From positions 1 through 64,000 of the forward strand of contig NZ_JACJQV010000160.1 in NCBI RefSeq assembly GCF_014696875.1: a stretch of 64,000 nt of DNA, written 5' to 3'. The stretch comes from Microcystis wesenbergii FACHB-1317. GTDB lineage: Bacteria; Cyanobacteriota; Cyanobacteriia; Cyanobacteriales; Microcystaceae. A program made the position numbers and the translations under genes. How positions within the stretch are numbered: the stretch's first letter is position 1; every line of letters begins with the position of its first letter. Of the stretch, positions 51,849-59,785 are shown in pieces. The notes under the pieces are model-generated. The model was not told the DNA's origin and did not search any database. It was given only the letters and a program-made list of their open reading frames with translations.

Positions 51849-52079
51849 TTATACTTCCGTCCATTCTTCAGTTGTTGGGGTAGTTAAATTTTCAAAATAC
51901 TGAACTTTTCCTCGCATATTCTTCAACAATTCCGCCGTTGAATAACTTTTTTGATAGGGAGAAATTCTCGCCACTGGTTTACTCCCTTCTGTCACTAAAA
52001 TTTCTTCTCCTTGTAACTCCACAATTGGCAACAATTCTAGTAAATTAGCTTTGAACTGAGTCTTGTCAACAGTTTTCAT
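51849..52079 (-). CDS. Phd/YefM-type antitoxin, toxin partner not visible
   Basis: The protein has 76 residues from the ATG at 52079 (MKTVDKTQFKANLLELLPIV). The longer frame to 52259 is not conserved-looking. The N-terminal DNA-binding/dimer domain of Phd-YefM proteins is recognisable: VELQGEEILVTEGSKPVARI. The C-terminal part (TAELLKNMRGKVQYFENLTT) would wrap the toxin. The usual downstream PIN or RelE toxin is absent; only an AT-rich stretch follows. It is a single orphan antitoxin. Confidence 0.72.
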   Translation of the reverse strand: MKTVDKTQFKANLLELLPIVELQGEEILVTEGSKPVARISPYQKSYSTAELLKNMRGKVQYFENLTTPTTEEWTEV

Positions 52080-52308
52080 AAAAATTTTTCCTTGGTATCC
52101 TATTCCTGAATCTAAATCTTCTAGCACTGGTGAGCCAAGGAAAAGGGGAACCCAGAAGAGAAACAACCTGTACTCCCCTGCTCCCCCTCTCTCCTGTTCA
52201 AGAAGCTTCTCCAGTAACCGCTCAATGCTCGAAATCCTTATATAATAAGAATTATACAAGACTTGTCACACCCTCCAGCAAATTACCTGAGCGAGCAAAT
52301 CTTGACTG

Positions 52309-52524
52309 ATGCCCAAAAAAATCAGAGAATTAAAACAAATGCTCAAAAAAGCTGGATTTATTGATTTTCCGGGAAAAGGCAGCCACAACCACTGGTTACA
52401 CCCTCTATATGCCTGGAAAATCACCCTATCGGGAAAAGACGGAGCAGATGCCAAACGTTACCAAGAACAAGAAGTCAAAAATGCCATTGAAGAGGTCAGG
52501 AGAAAAGAAGATGAAAAAACTTAA
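52309..52524 (+). CDS. hicA: HicA-type toxin
   Basis: A 71-residue protein, MPKKIRELKQMLKKAGFIDF, then PGKGSHNHWLHPLYAWKITL with the HicA catalytic histidine in GSHNHW, and a Lys/Glu-rich C-terminus. It cleaves mRNA when free of its antitoxin. It overlaps the following hicB-type gene by 14 bp, giving a coupled toxin-first module. It is distinct from the hicA at the left edge in sequence and in having an intact partner. Confidence 0.82.
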   Translation: MPKKIRELKQMLKKAGFIDFPGKGSHNHWLHPLYAWKITLSGKDGADAKRYQEQEVKNAIEEVRRKEDEKT

Positions 52525-52744
52525 ATATAGAATACTGATTCAGTGGTCTGATGAAGACAATTGTTATCTAGTTGGCTTACCCGACTTTCCAGGACAAAAA
52601 TGGCGGACTCATGGTAATACTTATGCTGAAGCTGTGAAAAATGCTGAAGAAGTCCTAGTATCTCTGATACAACTTTATCAGAAATTAGGGGAATCTTTAC
52701 CTCATCCTGAAATAACTAAAAAGAGAGAAATTTTGCCAAAATAA
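52511..52744 (+). CDS. hicB: HicB-type antitoxin
   Basis: The protein has 77 residues from the ATG at 52511 (MKKLKYRILIQWSDEDNCYL). The HicB partial RNase H-like fold is clear: VGLPDFPGQKWRTHGNTYAE, AVKNAEEVLVSLIQLYQKLG. The C-terminus (HPEITKKREILPK) is short, with no obvious helix-turn-helix, so DNA binding may be lacking. It pairs with the overlapping hicA. Confidence 0.82.
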   Translation: MKKLKYRILIQWSDEDNCYLVGLPDFPGQKWRTHGNTYAEAVKNAEEVLVSLIQLYQKLGESLPHPEITKKREILPK

Positions 52745-52907
52745 ATTAACAAAACTAGAAGAATACTTAGAAGTTTACCCTACTCTCACCTATTGCTACC
52801 AGAACTATCCAGGATACCGAAAGAAAGATTGTCATTGCGAGGGGAGATTGAGAGATTCTCCCTTTTGGGGAAAATTAATCCCTCCCCGAAGCAATATCTC
52901 AAAAGTT

Positions 52908-53357
52908 TTAGTTGTTCTGATTGGTAATAAATTGATGAACAAGCTCAACTTTTAGATTTAATTCCCGTGCAATTTGTTCTTCATTAAGTCCCAACCTAAC
53001 CAGAAGGGGAATTGTTTCCAATTTTCCTGCAAATTTCCCTTCAAGTTTCCCTTCAAGTTTTCCCTCTTCCTTAGCTTCTTGATCAAACTTGGTTTGTTTC
53101 CATTCCGTGAGATTAAACATAGCTTCTAACTCCTGGCGACTTTTCTGCGGAAATTTGTAGATAATAATATTCTCGATTAACTCGATAACATTTCTTTGAG
53201 TATTAGGGTCAATAACCTGTTGGTGGGTTTGCTCAATCAAGGATTGAACTTGTTTTGGTGCTTTTTTGGCGCTGATGACGATAAACTGGAGGATACTGAT
53301 CCCAAGAGATGATAGATGGAATAACTTGAGATTAGCGCCTATTATTCTCCCCAACAT
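52908..53357 (-). pseudogene. Rpn/DUF4351-type nuclease family, C-terminal fragment
   Basis: A 149-codon frame matches the C-terminal part of the recombination-promoting nuclease/putative transposase proteins found in many copies in cyanobacteria: KAPKQVQSLIEQTHQQVIDP, VIELIENIIIYKFPQKSRQE, and the heptad-like EGKLEGKLEGKFAGKL repeat before a short helix (LVRLGLNEEQIARELNL). The N-terminal PD-(D/E)xK nuclease domain is missing; the frame opens abruptly after a stop. It is likely a degraded copy, but a short expressed product cannot be excluded. Confidence 0.7.
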
Positions 53358-53432
53358 CTATTCTTCCCTTCTTTTAATTTTCCTTGGCGCTCTTCCACAT
53401 TTCTTCAATAATTTGACCAATCACATCTTTCG

Positions 53433-54101
53433 ATGAATGCACAAAAAATACCTCGTCTCTGTGGGCTAAAAATTCAGGCAATTACTCCCTATGCTCGCGC
53501 TTGGTCGCAACAGCGATCGCTGGTGGAGGCGAGAATTGCTAATCCCGACTTACCCGATATGTTGCTCCTACTGGAACATCCCCCCGTTTACACCCTCGGT
53601 ACCGGTTCAGATATTAAGTTTATTAAATTTAATCTTGACAAAACCGATAAAGAAGTGTACCGAATCGAGCGAGGAGGCGAAGTTACCTATCACTGTCCGG
53701 GGCAGTTAGTGGGCTATCCGATCCTCAATTTGCGCTATTATCGGCAGGATTTACACTGGTATTTGCGACAATTGGAAGAAGTCATCCTGCAAACTATCGC
53801 TATTTATGGATTGTCGGGGTCAAGAATCGGGGGCTTGACGGGGGTATGGGTAGAAGGGTATAAAATAGCGGCGATCGGTATTAAAGTTAGTCGTTGGATT
53901 ACCTATCATGGTTTTGCCCTCAATGTTTGTCCGGATTTAAGCGGTTTTGCCGAGATTATTCCCTGTGGGATTACTAATAAACCCGTGGGCAGTTTAGAGC
54001 AGTTTCTGCCTAATATTAGTCTTAGGCAAGTACAGCAAGATTTATCGAGGGTTTTCGCTTCAGTTTTCGGTGTGGAATTATTTTCTCTTGACAAGGATTA
54101 A
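53433..54101 (+). CDS. lipB: Octanoyltransferase LipB
   Basis: The protein has 222 residues. LipB signatures are [16 protein letters not shown], the substrate loop [40 protein letters not shown] with the catalytic lysine, and [20 protein letters not shown] with the acyl-thioester cysteine. It transfers octanoyl from ACP to lipoyl domains, such as that of the pyruvate dehydrogenase E2 encoded at 1.8-3.1 kb. The next gene begins 1 bp after its stop, so co-transcription is likely. Confidence 0.93.
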   Translation: MNAQKIPRLCGLKIQAITPYARAWSQQRSLVEARIANPDLPDMLLLLEHPPVYTLGTGSDIKFIKFNLDKTDKEVYRIERGGEVTYHCPGQLVGYPILNLRYYRQDLHWYLRQLEEVILQTIAIYGLSGSRIGGLTGVWVEGYKIAAIGIKVSRWITYHGFALNVCPDLSGFAEIIPCGITNKPVGSLEQFLPNISLRQVQQDLSRVFASVFGVELFSLDKD

Positions 54102-54102
54102 T

Positions 54103-55365
54103 ATGAGCGATCGCAAAGACCCAGAAAAACTCACCGCGGAAAATAGGGCTGATAACCCCGAAAATAACGGTAAAGCCGGTTTATCGGCCCCCGATGCCTC
54201 CGAATACGTCTCCTCTTTATCTTCGCGTAATCCTGTGCGTCAGCGCATCCTAGTATTAAAAGATCTTCGGCCGGGTAACGCGGGGTTATTACTGGCCCCC
54301 CTGATGCTGATGACCATCGGCCTCGTCTTTAGCTGGGACTGGTTAGGCTTTTCTGGGGCGATAGTAGCGATATTGATATCTTTACAGGTGATTTTGCCCT
54401 CTATTCGCCAGTGGATCGCCCATTATCTCACTCCCTCTGAACGTCAGACGGTTTTCGCTTTTATGGTTTTTATAGCTGCTCTGGCCGGATTAGGGAAATA
54501 TTTAGGAGTTTACGAGCGCATATTGCGATGGTTAGACAGTTTTAAATACGATGAGTTCGGTTCCTGGGCCGAGTGGGTGGGGGCTTTGGGACAGATTATG
54601 ATCGCTGTGTTAGCCGTCTATGTGGCCTGGGAACAGTACGTTATTTCTAAGGATTTAACCATACAACAAAATCGCATTACCCAACAACAGACGATCGATT
54701 CCTATTTTCAGGGCATTTCCGATCTAGCCTTGGATGAGGAGGGATTTTTAGAAGATTGGCCCCAGGAAAGAGCGATCGCAGAAGGTCGCACCGCTTCCAT
54801 CCTCAGCAGTGTCGATGCCTCTGGAAAAGCAAAAATACTGCGTTTTTTGAGTCAATCGCGGCTATTATCACCGATTAAACGCGATCGTTATCTAGGCCGA
54901 CCGATTCTAGACGGGGAAGGAGGTTATGCGGAGGATCGAGAGTTCGGTACAAGAGTAGTACAATTGGGGGTAATGTTAGCAGGGGCCGACATTTCTGGGC
55001 AGGATCTGCGCTGGACGGATTTAAGCGAAGCGAATATGGTGCGGGCCGATTTAAGTTATAGCGATTTGGTGAAAGCAAATGTATCGCGGACAATTCTCTA
55101 CGAAGCTAATTTAAGAGGGGCAGATATGAAAGGGATGCGTTTATTTTATGGTTCCCTAGAAAATGCTACCCCCCGCAGTCGTACCGTTCCCCCCAATTAT
55201 GACAGCGGAGAACACACGGGAGCAGTGGTAGAAAATGTCAATTTTACCGGGGTGAAAAACATGAGTGAGGAACAGCGTCACTATTGTTGTCGTTGGTGTG
55301 GGGAAAAGTCCCGCGCAACTATTCCGGGGGGATGTGCTGATATTGCCAATCTTTTGGGTCGTTAA
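54103..55365 (+). CDS. Membrane pentapeptide-repeat protein
   Basis: The protein has about 420 residues from the ATG at 54103, 1 bp after lipB. Residues 1-60 are a charged, probably disordered segment. Four hydrophobic helices follow (about 65-85, 88-108, 125-145, 165-185), with FGSWAEWVGALGQIMIAVLA and VYVAWEQYVI. Residues 300-355 are A(D/N)Lxx pentapeptides: ADISGQDLRWTDLSEANMVR, ADLSYSDLVKANVS, EANLRGADMKG. The C-terminus has a cysteine cluster (HYCCRWCGEKS) that may bind metal. Its function is unknown; a scaffold or channel-associated role is conceivable. Confidence 0.8.
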   Translation: MSDRKDPEKLTAENRADNPENNGKAGLSAPDASEYVSSLSSRNPVRQRILVLKDLRPGNAGLLLAPLMLMTIGLVFSWDWLGFSGAIVAILISLQVILPSIRQWIAHYLTPSERQTVFAFMVFIAALAGLGKYLGVYERILRWLDSFKYDEFGSWAEWVGALGQIMIAVLAVYVAWEQYVISKDLTIQQNRITQQQTIDSYFQGISDLALDEEGFLEDWPQERAIAEGRTASILSSVDASGKAKILRFLSQSRLLSPIKRDRYLGRPILDGEGGYAEDREFGTRVVQLGVMLAGADISGQDLRWTDLSEANMVRADLSYSDLVKANVSRTILYEANLRGADMKGMRLFYGSLENATPRSRTVPPNYDSGEHTGAVVENVNFTGVKNMSEEQRHYCCRWCGEKSRATIPGGCADIANLLGR

Positions 55366-55432
55366 CGGAGGCGGTCGGCAGGGGGCAGTGTTATAATCAG
55401 TGGTATTCATGGTCAATAATTCCCACAAATTT

Positions 55433-55663
55433 ATGAATCAAAAAGTCGTTATTCTTGCCACTGCTTCCGCTAGTTTATTAGCCCTAGCAGTTACCACTAA
55501 CTCCGTACAAGCTGCCCCAGAGTCCTTTCATCCTAGTTTCAATACCGAGAACTTAGGTGACATGATTATCGGCAAGACAACTGGGGAAGAAAATCCGATT
55601 TTTCGTCATCTTAATTGTAGTTGTGCCACCTGCACGCAATCCCTTAACTCCTCACTCAATTGA
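55433..55663 (+). CDS. Small secreted cysteine-containing protein, 76 residues
   Basis: From the ATG at 55433 the sequence starts MNQKVVILATASASLLALAV and continues to an AxA-type signal-peptidase site (SVQAAPES). The mature chain is about 48 residues, with HLNCSCATCTQSLNS near its end, i.e. three cysteines in C-x-C-x2-C. An alternative start at 55409 only lengthens the leader. I recognise no family. The metal- or thiol-reactive end and export signal suggest a periplasmic or lumenal role. The 3' end overlaps the convergent HcyBio gene by 12 bp. Confidence 0.55.
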   Translation: MNQKVVILATASASLLALAVTTNSVQAAPESFHPSFNTENLGDMIIGKTTGEENPIFRHLNCSCATCTQSLNSSLN

Positions 55664-56848
55664 TAATTTTCCGCCCCAACGATCCTGGGGGATAAAAGTC
55701 CGCTCTAGATTAATTTTTGCCACGGGTTCTGTGAGGGTAAATTCTCCCGATTCGATCAGTGCTTTTAATTCTAAAGCGGCTTCCCGGGACAGGGAAATAC
55801 TGGCCAAAGGAGCCACCCTAACACTTTTTCCCTCGATCATAATCCGACCGCTTTTTAGTTTAGCGTAGGTGATTAAACCAAAGGTAGGACGGACTCGCCG
55901 GGGAATAGAAAAATCCACCACTGGAGCGACAATTTCCTCATCTTTTACCGCACAATGTCGAACTATTTCCTCGCTTAAAATTGGAATCGGTACTGCTACC
56001 CCTAACATTAAAGAAGCCCCATAATTTTTGAAATAACAACCTCGCACCCAACGAGAATTCATTTGTTTAGCATCACCAATTAAGGCTAAGGTGGAAGCCG
56101 GTCCAATAGGAGTGCGATTTTGTAGGCGTTTTTGCAGGGGAAAATGTTGGGTTCCTTCCCAGGCAATATAACCGATTCCTCCTCCCAAAAAAAGGCGCGT
56201 ACCGATGCCTATAGCCTCTAAATCGGGGTCATTTAACAGGGGAGAAATTGCCCCGGGGTTAGAATAAACCGCATTACCTAATCGCGGCTGTAGGGGTCCT
56301 AAATAAGTATATAAAGTCCGCTCTCCCCCATTGACTCCGACGATAAAATTTTGGTAGAGATTGCGAGGATTAAAAAGATAAAATTGATTGATAGTCTCCT
56401 TAGAAATAATCGTTTCAAAAGAAGCACGAGGATAACAATCGGTGGCCTGGCCGACAGCACGCAGTTGAATCGATTTTCCGGCGATTAAATCCTCAATAAT
56501 ATGTCCGCCGCCCCTTTCGGGATTTTCTCCCTCTAAATTCTCATTTTTGGCCGCTAGATCACTAATAGCACTGGCTCCTAAATATAAATCCACCGCCCCA
56601 AAACCAGCATAAGCAGGAATCCCATCTAACCAACATTGACGAATTTTTATCGGCGGATCCGTCTGACCTAAATTAATAATTGCTCCCGAAGATTCCATCG
56701 GTTCAAAGGTTCCCGTACAAACCACATCTACTTGGGAAAAAACCTCCTTAATTCCCATCTCGCTCACGCGGCTTTTTAATTCCTCTACTGTCCAGACTAC
56801 AGCCGTTTTTTTAGCGATCTTGTCGTTGATTTCAGCGATTGTTCTCAT
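55652..56848 (-). CDS. Homocysteine biosynthesis protein (HcyBio/DUF39)
   Basis: This 398-residue protein matches PF01837, first linked to homocysteine formation from aspartate semialdehyde and a sulfur donor in methanogens. Landmarks are AVVWTVEELKSRVSEMGIKE, the conserved cysteine in VDVVCTGTFEPMESSGAIIN, QCWLDGIPAYAGFGAVDLYL, GGGHIIEDLIAGKSIQLRAV with a Cys-Tyr-Pro (TDCYPR), and GGGIGYIAWEGTQHF. No C-terminal CBS pair or ferredoxin domain is fused. It suggests a direct sulfide-to-homocysteine route, complementing the cysteine operon at 36-41 kb. It is a lone gene. Confidence 0.82.
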   Translation of the reverse strand: MRTIAEINDKIAKKTAVVWTVEELKSRVSEMGIKEVFSQVDVVCTGTFEPMESSGAIINLGQTDPPIKIRQCWLDGIPAYAGFGAVDLYLGASAISDLAAKNENLEGENPERGGGHIIEDLIAGKSIQLRAVGQATDCYPRASFETIISKETINQFYLFNPRNLYQNFIVGVNGGERTLYTYLGPLQPRLGNAVYSNPGAISPLLNDPDLEAIGIGTRLFLGGGIGYIAWEGTQHFPLQKRLQNRTPIGPASTLALIGDAKQMNSRWVRGCYFKNYGASLMLGVAVPIPILSEEIVRHCAVKDEEIVAPVVDFSIPRRVRPTFGLITYAKLKSGRIMIEGKSVRVAPLASISLSREAALELKALIESGEFTLTEPVAKINLERTFIPQDRWGGKLSIE

Positions 56849-56896
56849 AAGAAAAATTGGTCGGATGGGGGTTAGGGAGCTTTTTGCTGTTATCAG

Positions 56897-57008
56897 TCAA
56901 CAGTTATCAGATGTGAGTTTTCAGTGAGTGGTATTAACTGAGCAGTATTAAATGGCGGTGACAGTGCTGTCTTTTCACTGATTACTGATTACTGATTACT
57001 GATCACTG
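56897..57008. repeat. Degenerate and tandem heptamer repeats
   Basis: cagttatcag / tcagtgagtgg fragments are followed by attactg heptamers (four copies, 56978-57005), ending 43 bp before the methyltransferase start. Confidence 0.7.
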
Positions 57009-57050
57009 TTATAAGATAAATAAGGGAAAATTTACGATCGAAGCTTTTCT

Positions 57051-57977
57051 ATGACAGTTACACCCGTTCCGGCCTCCTTTAATCCTGTTTCTGGTCTAGT
57101 TAACCGTATTCTCGGCATAAAACCGCTTTTTGACATCGCTCGCTATCAGGCGCGCAATATGATGATTAAAAGAGCCGAAAAACTAGGCGTACCTTGGCGA
57201 GAAACCGTCAAACAATGGCAGCAACGGGATTGGAGTCAGGAACTGCAAGCGGTAGAAAATCCCGATCTCGTCTATCCCGAATACTACGTTTGTTCTTTCC
57301 ACGCTTACGAAAAGGGCAATTTAGACTGGTTGCCAGCTTTTGAGGTAGAATCTGCCGCCTATGCTGTCCATTCTACCATCTGGCCCGGGGCGGGGATGGA
57401 CGGCGACCCGCGATTGCGACGGGAATATCACCGGATATTAAAGGAGCAAATCAAGGCAGAAATTAACGATATTGTCGATTTAGGCTGTAGTGTCGGCATG
57501 AGTAGCTTCGCACTGCAAGATACTTATCCGCAAGCGCGGGTAACTGGGTTAGATCTCTCTCCCTACTATTTAGCCGTTGCCCAATACCAAGCTCAACAAA
57601 AACAAAAGACGATTCAATGGCAACACGCAGCCGCAGAAAAAACTCAATTACCTAGTCAGTCCTACGATCTGGTATCGTCGTTTTTAATGTTCCACGAACT
57701 ACCCCAACAGGCTACTAGAGAAATTTTCGCCGAAGCGCGTCGTTTATTGCGATCGGGGGGTTATTTGACGCTGATGGATATGAATCCGCGCTCGGAAATT
57801 TATCGAAAAATGCCCCCTTATGTCCTCACCTTACTCAAGAGTACCGAACCCTATCTCGATCAATATTTTACTCTCGATATCGAACAGGCATTAGTTGAAG
57901 CTGGGTTTCAAGCACCGATCATCACCCCCACCAGTCCCCGACACCGGGCGATTGTTGCGCGGGTTTCCGAATCATAA
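57051..57977 (+). CDS. SAM-dependent methyltransferase
   Basis: The protein has 308 residues. An N-terminal region of about 130 residues (YYVCSFHAYEKGNLDWLPAF, HSTIWPGAGMDGDPRLRREY) precedes a class I methyltransferase fold: motif I DIVDLGCSVGMSSFALQ, motif II VTGLDLSPYYLAVAQ, HAAAEKTQLPSQSYDLVSSF and the FHELPQQATREIFAEA post-motif. It resembles UbiE/COQ5-type enzymes in the core, but the N-terminal extension is typical of a cyanobacteria-specific group. The acceptor is unknown. It is followed 14 bp later by the HupE/UreJ gene. Confidence 0.82.
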   Translation: MTVTPVPASFNPVSGLVNRILGIKPLFDIARYQARNMMIKRAEKLGVPWRETVKQWQQRDWSQELQAVENPDLVYPEYYVCSFHAYEKGNLDWLPAFEVESAAYAVHSTIWPGAGMDGDPRLRREYHRILKEQIKAEINDIVDLGCSVGMSSFALQDTYPQARVTGLDLSPYYLAVAQYQAQQKQKTIQWQHAAAEKTQLPSQSYDLVSSFLMFHELPQQATREIFAEARRLLRSGGYLTLMDMNPRSEIYRKMPPYVLTLLKSTEPYLDQYFTLDIEQALVEAGFQAPIITPTSPRHRAIVARVSES

Positions 57978-57991
57978 TTTTGAGGTAATCA

Positions 57992-58645
57992 ATGAAGATA
58001 ATTTTTCGTCAAAGCTGGACAAGGATATTAACTATTGTCCCCCTCTTTCTGTTAATTTTTGCCAGCAAAACCCTTGCCCATCATGCCATGGCAGGGCAAA
58101 CTCCCGATAATTTTTGGAATGGATTTTTATCGGGTTTAGCTCACCCGGTTATCGGTTTAGATCATTTAGCTTTTGTGGTGGCTAGTGGTTTAATTGCTGT
58201 GGGGATGGAGCAGGGTTTATTAATTCCGATCGCTTTTGCGATTGCCACTTTAATCGGTACGGGTATTCATTTACAGGGAATAAGTTTACTTTTTCCTGAA
58301 GGGATTGTTGCCCTTTCTGTGGTGATTTTTGGCGTGATTTTAACCCTGAAAAAAGGGTTACAAAATCATTCTAATCTCTATACGATCGCTCTGGCAACTT
58401 TGGCAATGATTGCGGGAATTTTCCACGGTTATGCCTACGGAGAATCAATTATCGGGGCGCGAGTTGCCGCTTTAGTTGCCTATTTAATCGGTTTTACCGT
58501 CATCCAATTAGCGATCGCATCTGGTGCTTTTTTCCTTGGCAGTGTCATCAAGGAAAAATTAGCCAAGCAAGCGACTCTAATTAGTAAGTTCATCGGATTG
58601 GCAATTATGGCGATCGGTACAACTTTTTTAGTGGGAATTAAGTAA
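57992..58645 (+). CDS. HupE/UreJ family metal-permease-like protein
   Basis: The protein has 217 residues with a signal-like first helix (ILTIVPLFLLIFASKTLAHH), then the family signature FLSGLAHPVIGLDHLAFVVA with conserved histidines and aspartate, and IAGIFHGYAYGESIIGARVA further on. It has about six more membrane helices. HupE/UreJ proteins transport Ni2+ or Co2+ for hydrogenase, urease or cobalamin. The histidines after the first helix (AHHAMAG) may bind metal. No hydrogenase or urease gene is visible in the window, so the metal is undecided. Confidence 0.85.
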   Translation: MKIIFRQSWTRILTIVPLFLLIFASKTLAHHAMAGQTPDNFWNGFLSGLAHPVIGLDHLAFVVASGLIAVGMEQGLLIPIAFAIATLIGTGIHLQGISLLFPEGIVALSVVIFGVILTLKKGLQNHSNLYTIALATLAMIAGIFHGYAYGESIIGARVAALVAYLIGFTVIQLAIASGAFFLGSVIKEKLAKQATLISKFIGLAIMAIGTTFLVGIK

Positions 58646-58967
58646 ATTAATCTCGGTGGGGCTAATTATTAATGGCTCTCTTGAGGTTATGGTGATCAGC
58701 AAATCCGATCGAAGAAAGGGCGTACATATACGCCCCCACCAATCAGAGCAGGTGCAATCTAGGGGCGCAGCATCGATAGTTTGATCGCAGATTGTTTGCA
58801 GATTGTCTAGAGAGTCTGTAGGGTGAGCATTGCTACTGTTTACTGTTCACTGTTCACAGCAGAAAACTCCCCACACCCCATACCCTGCCCCCACAAAAAA
58901 CTTTTTGCCGCAAACCCTAAAATAGAGCCAAGGAAGTTAGTAGAGAGAGAATGCTATTTTGCCAGCT
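58646..58967. other. Gene-free stretch with a perfect 7-bp hairpin
   Basis: 322 bp. gggcgta cata tacgccc (about 58717-58734) makes a short perfect hairpin without a T-run. A degenerate tgtttactgttcactg patch (58835-58858) and the dispersed ctttttgccgcaaa repeat follow. There is no ORF. Confidence 0.45.
58893..58919. repeat. Dispersed CTTTTTGCCGCAAA repeat, copy 2
   Basis: aaaaaactttttgccgcaaa followed by cccta, nearly identical to 63366-63390 and similar to 9268-9291. It is preceded by a ccacaccccataccctgcccc tract like the other copies. Confidence 0.7.
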
Positions 58968-59582
58968 ATGAGCCAAACCTTACCTAAAACTGTTAATTTC
59001 GAGGAATTCGTCCCTTGGCTGCCTGAAAATTCTGGAGTACGTTATGAGCTACACAATGAAAATATTATTGAAATGGAACAACCCGCAGGAGAACACGAGG
59101 AAATCAAAGGATTTTTAACTGTTAAACTCAGTGGAATAATTGATAGACTGGGGCTTCCTTATTCAATTCCTAACCAAGCGATTGTCAGACCTGCTGGTAA
59201 AAACTCTGGTTATTTTCCCGATGTATTAGTGCTAAATCGAACCAAGCTCGCTCAGGAAAAATTATGGAAAAAAGAATCAATTATTAGTGAGGGTGCATCT
59301 ATCCCTCTGATCATTGAAGTTGTATCGACTAACTGGCGTGATGATTACTACTTAAAATTTGCTGATTATGAAGAAATGGGTATTCCCGAATATTGGATTG
59401 TCGATTATGCAGCCTTGGGTGGGCGTAATTTTCTCGGCACTCCTAAACAACCGACCATCTCTGTTTGTCGCTTAGTTGAGGAAGAATATCAAATTCGGCA
59501 ATTTCGAGACAGTGATCGCCTAATTTCCCAGACTTTCACGGAATTAAATCTCACTGTCAATCAGATTTTCTTAAGTCTGTAG
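58968..59582 (+). CDS. Uma2-family (DUF820) putative nuclease, second copy
   Basis: The protein has 204 residues from the ATG at 58968 (MSQTLPKTVNFEEFVPWLPE). The Uma2 core motifs are YELHNENIIEMEQPAGEHEE, YFPDVLVLNRTK (Asp), SIPLIIEVVSTNWRDDYYLK (Glu) and GIPEYWIVDYAALGG. No coiled-coil tail is present, unlike the copy at 44 kb. Members are highly redundant in cyanobacterial genomes, and the function is unknown. Confidence 0.85.
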   Translation: MSQTLPKTVNFEEFVPWLPENSGVRYELHNENIIEMEQPAGEHEEIKGFLTVKLSGIIDRLGLPYSIPNQAIVRPAGKNSGYFPDVLVLNRTKLAQEKLWKKESIISEGASIPLIIEVVSTNWRDDYYLKFADYEEMGIPEYWIVDYAALGGRNFLGTPKQPTISVCRLVEEEYQIRQFRDSDRLISQTFTELNLTVNQIFLSL

Positions 59583-59785
59583 GGTGTGTATCGTCCACCT
59601 TACTCTTTTCGCTTTTTTCTTCAGTTTGAGGGGTTGATTTTGCCGCTTAAAATCCGCAATTATTGCCTTTATTTGCTCCATATGCTTGGGTTTTAAGCCA
59701 TTAATCTCAATTTATTTTATCGCTTTCGTGTTCATGTTCTCAAGGTCGTTACTAAGAAAAGATCGTAAACTAAGACGCATTTTAA

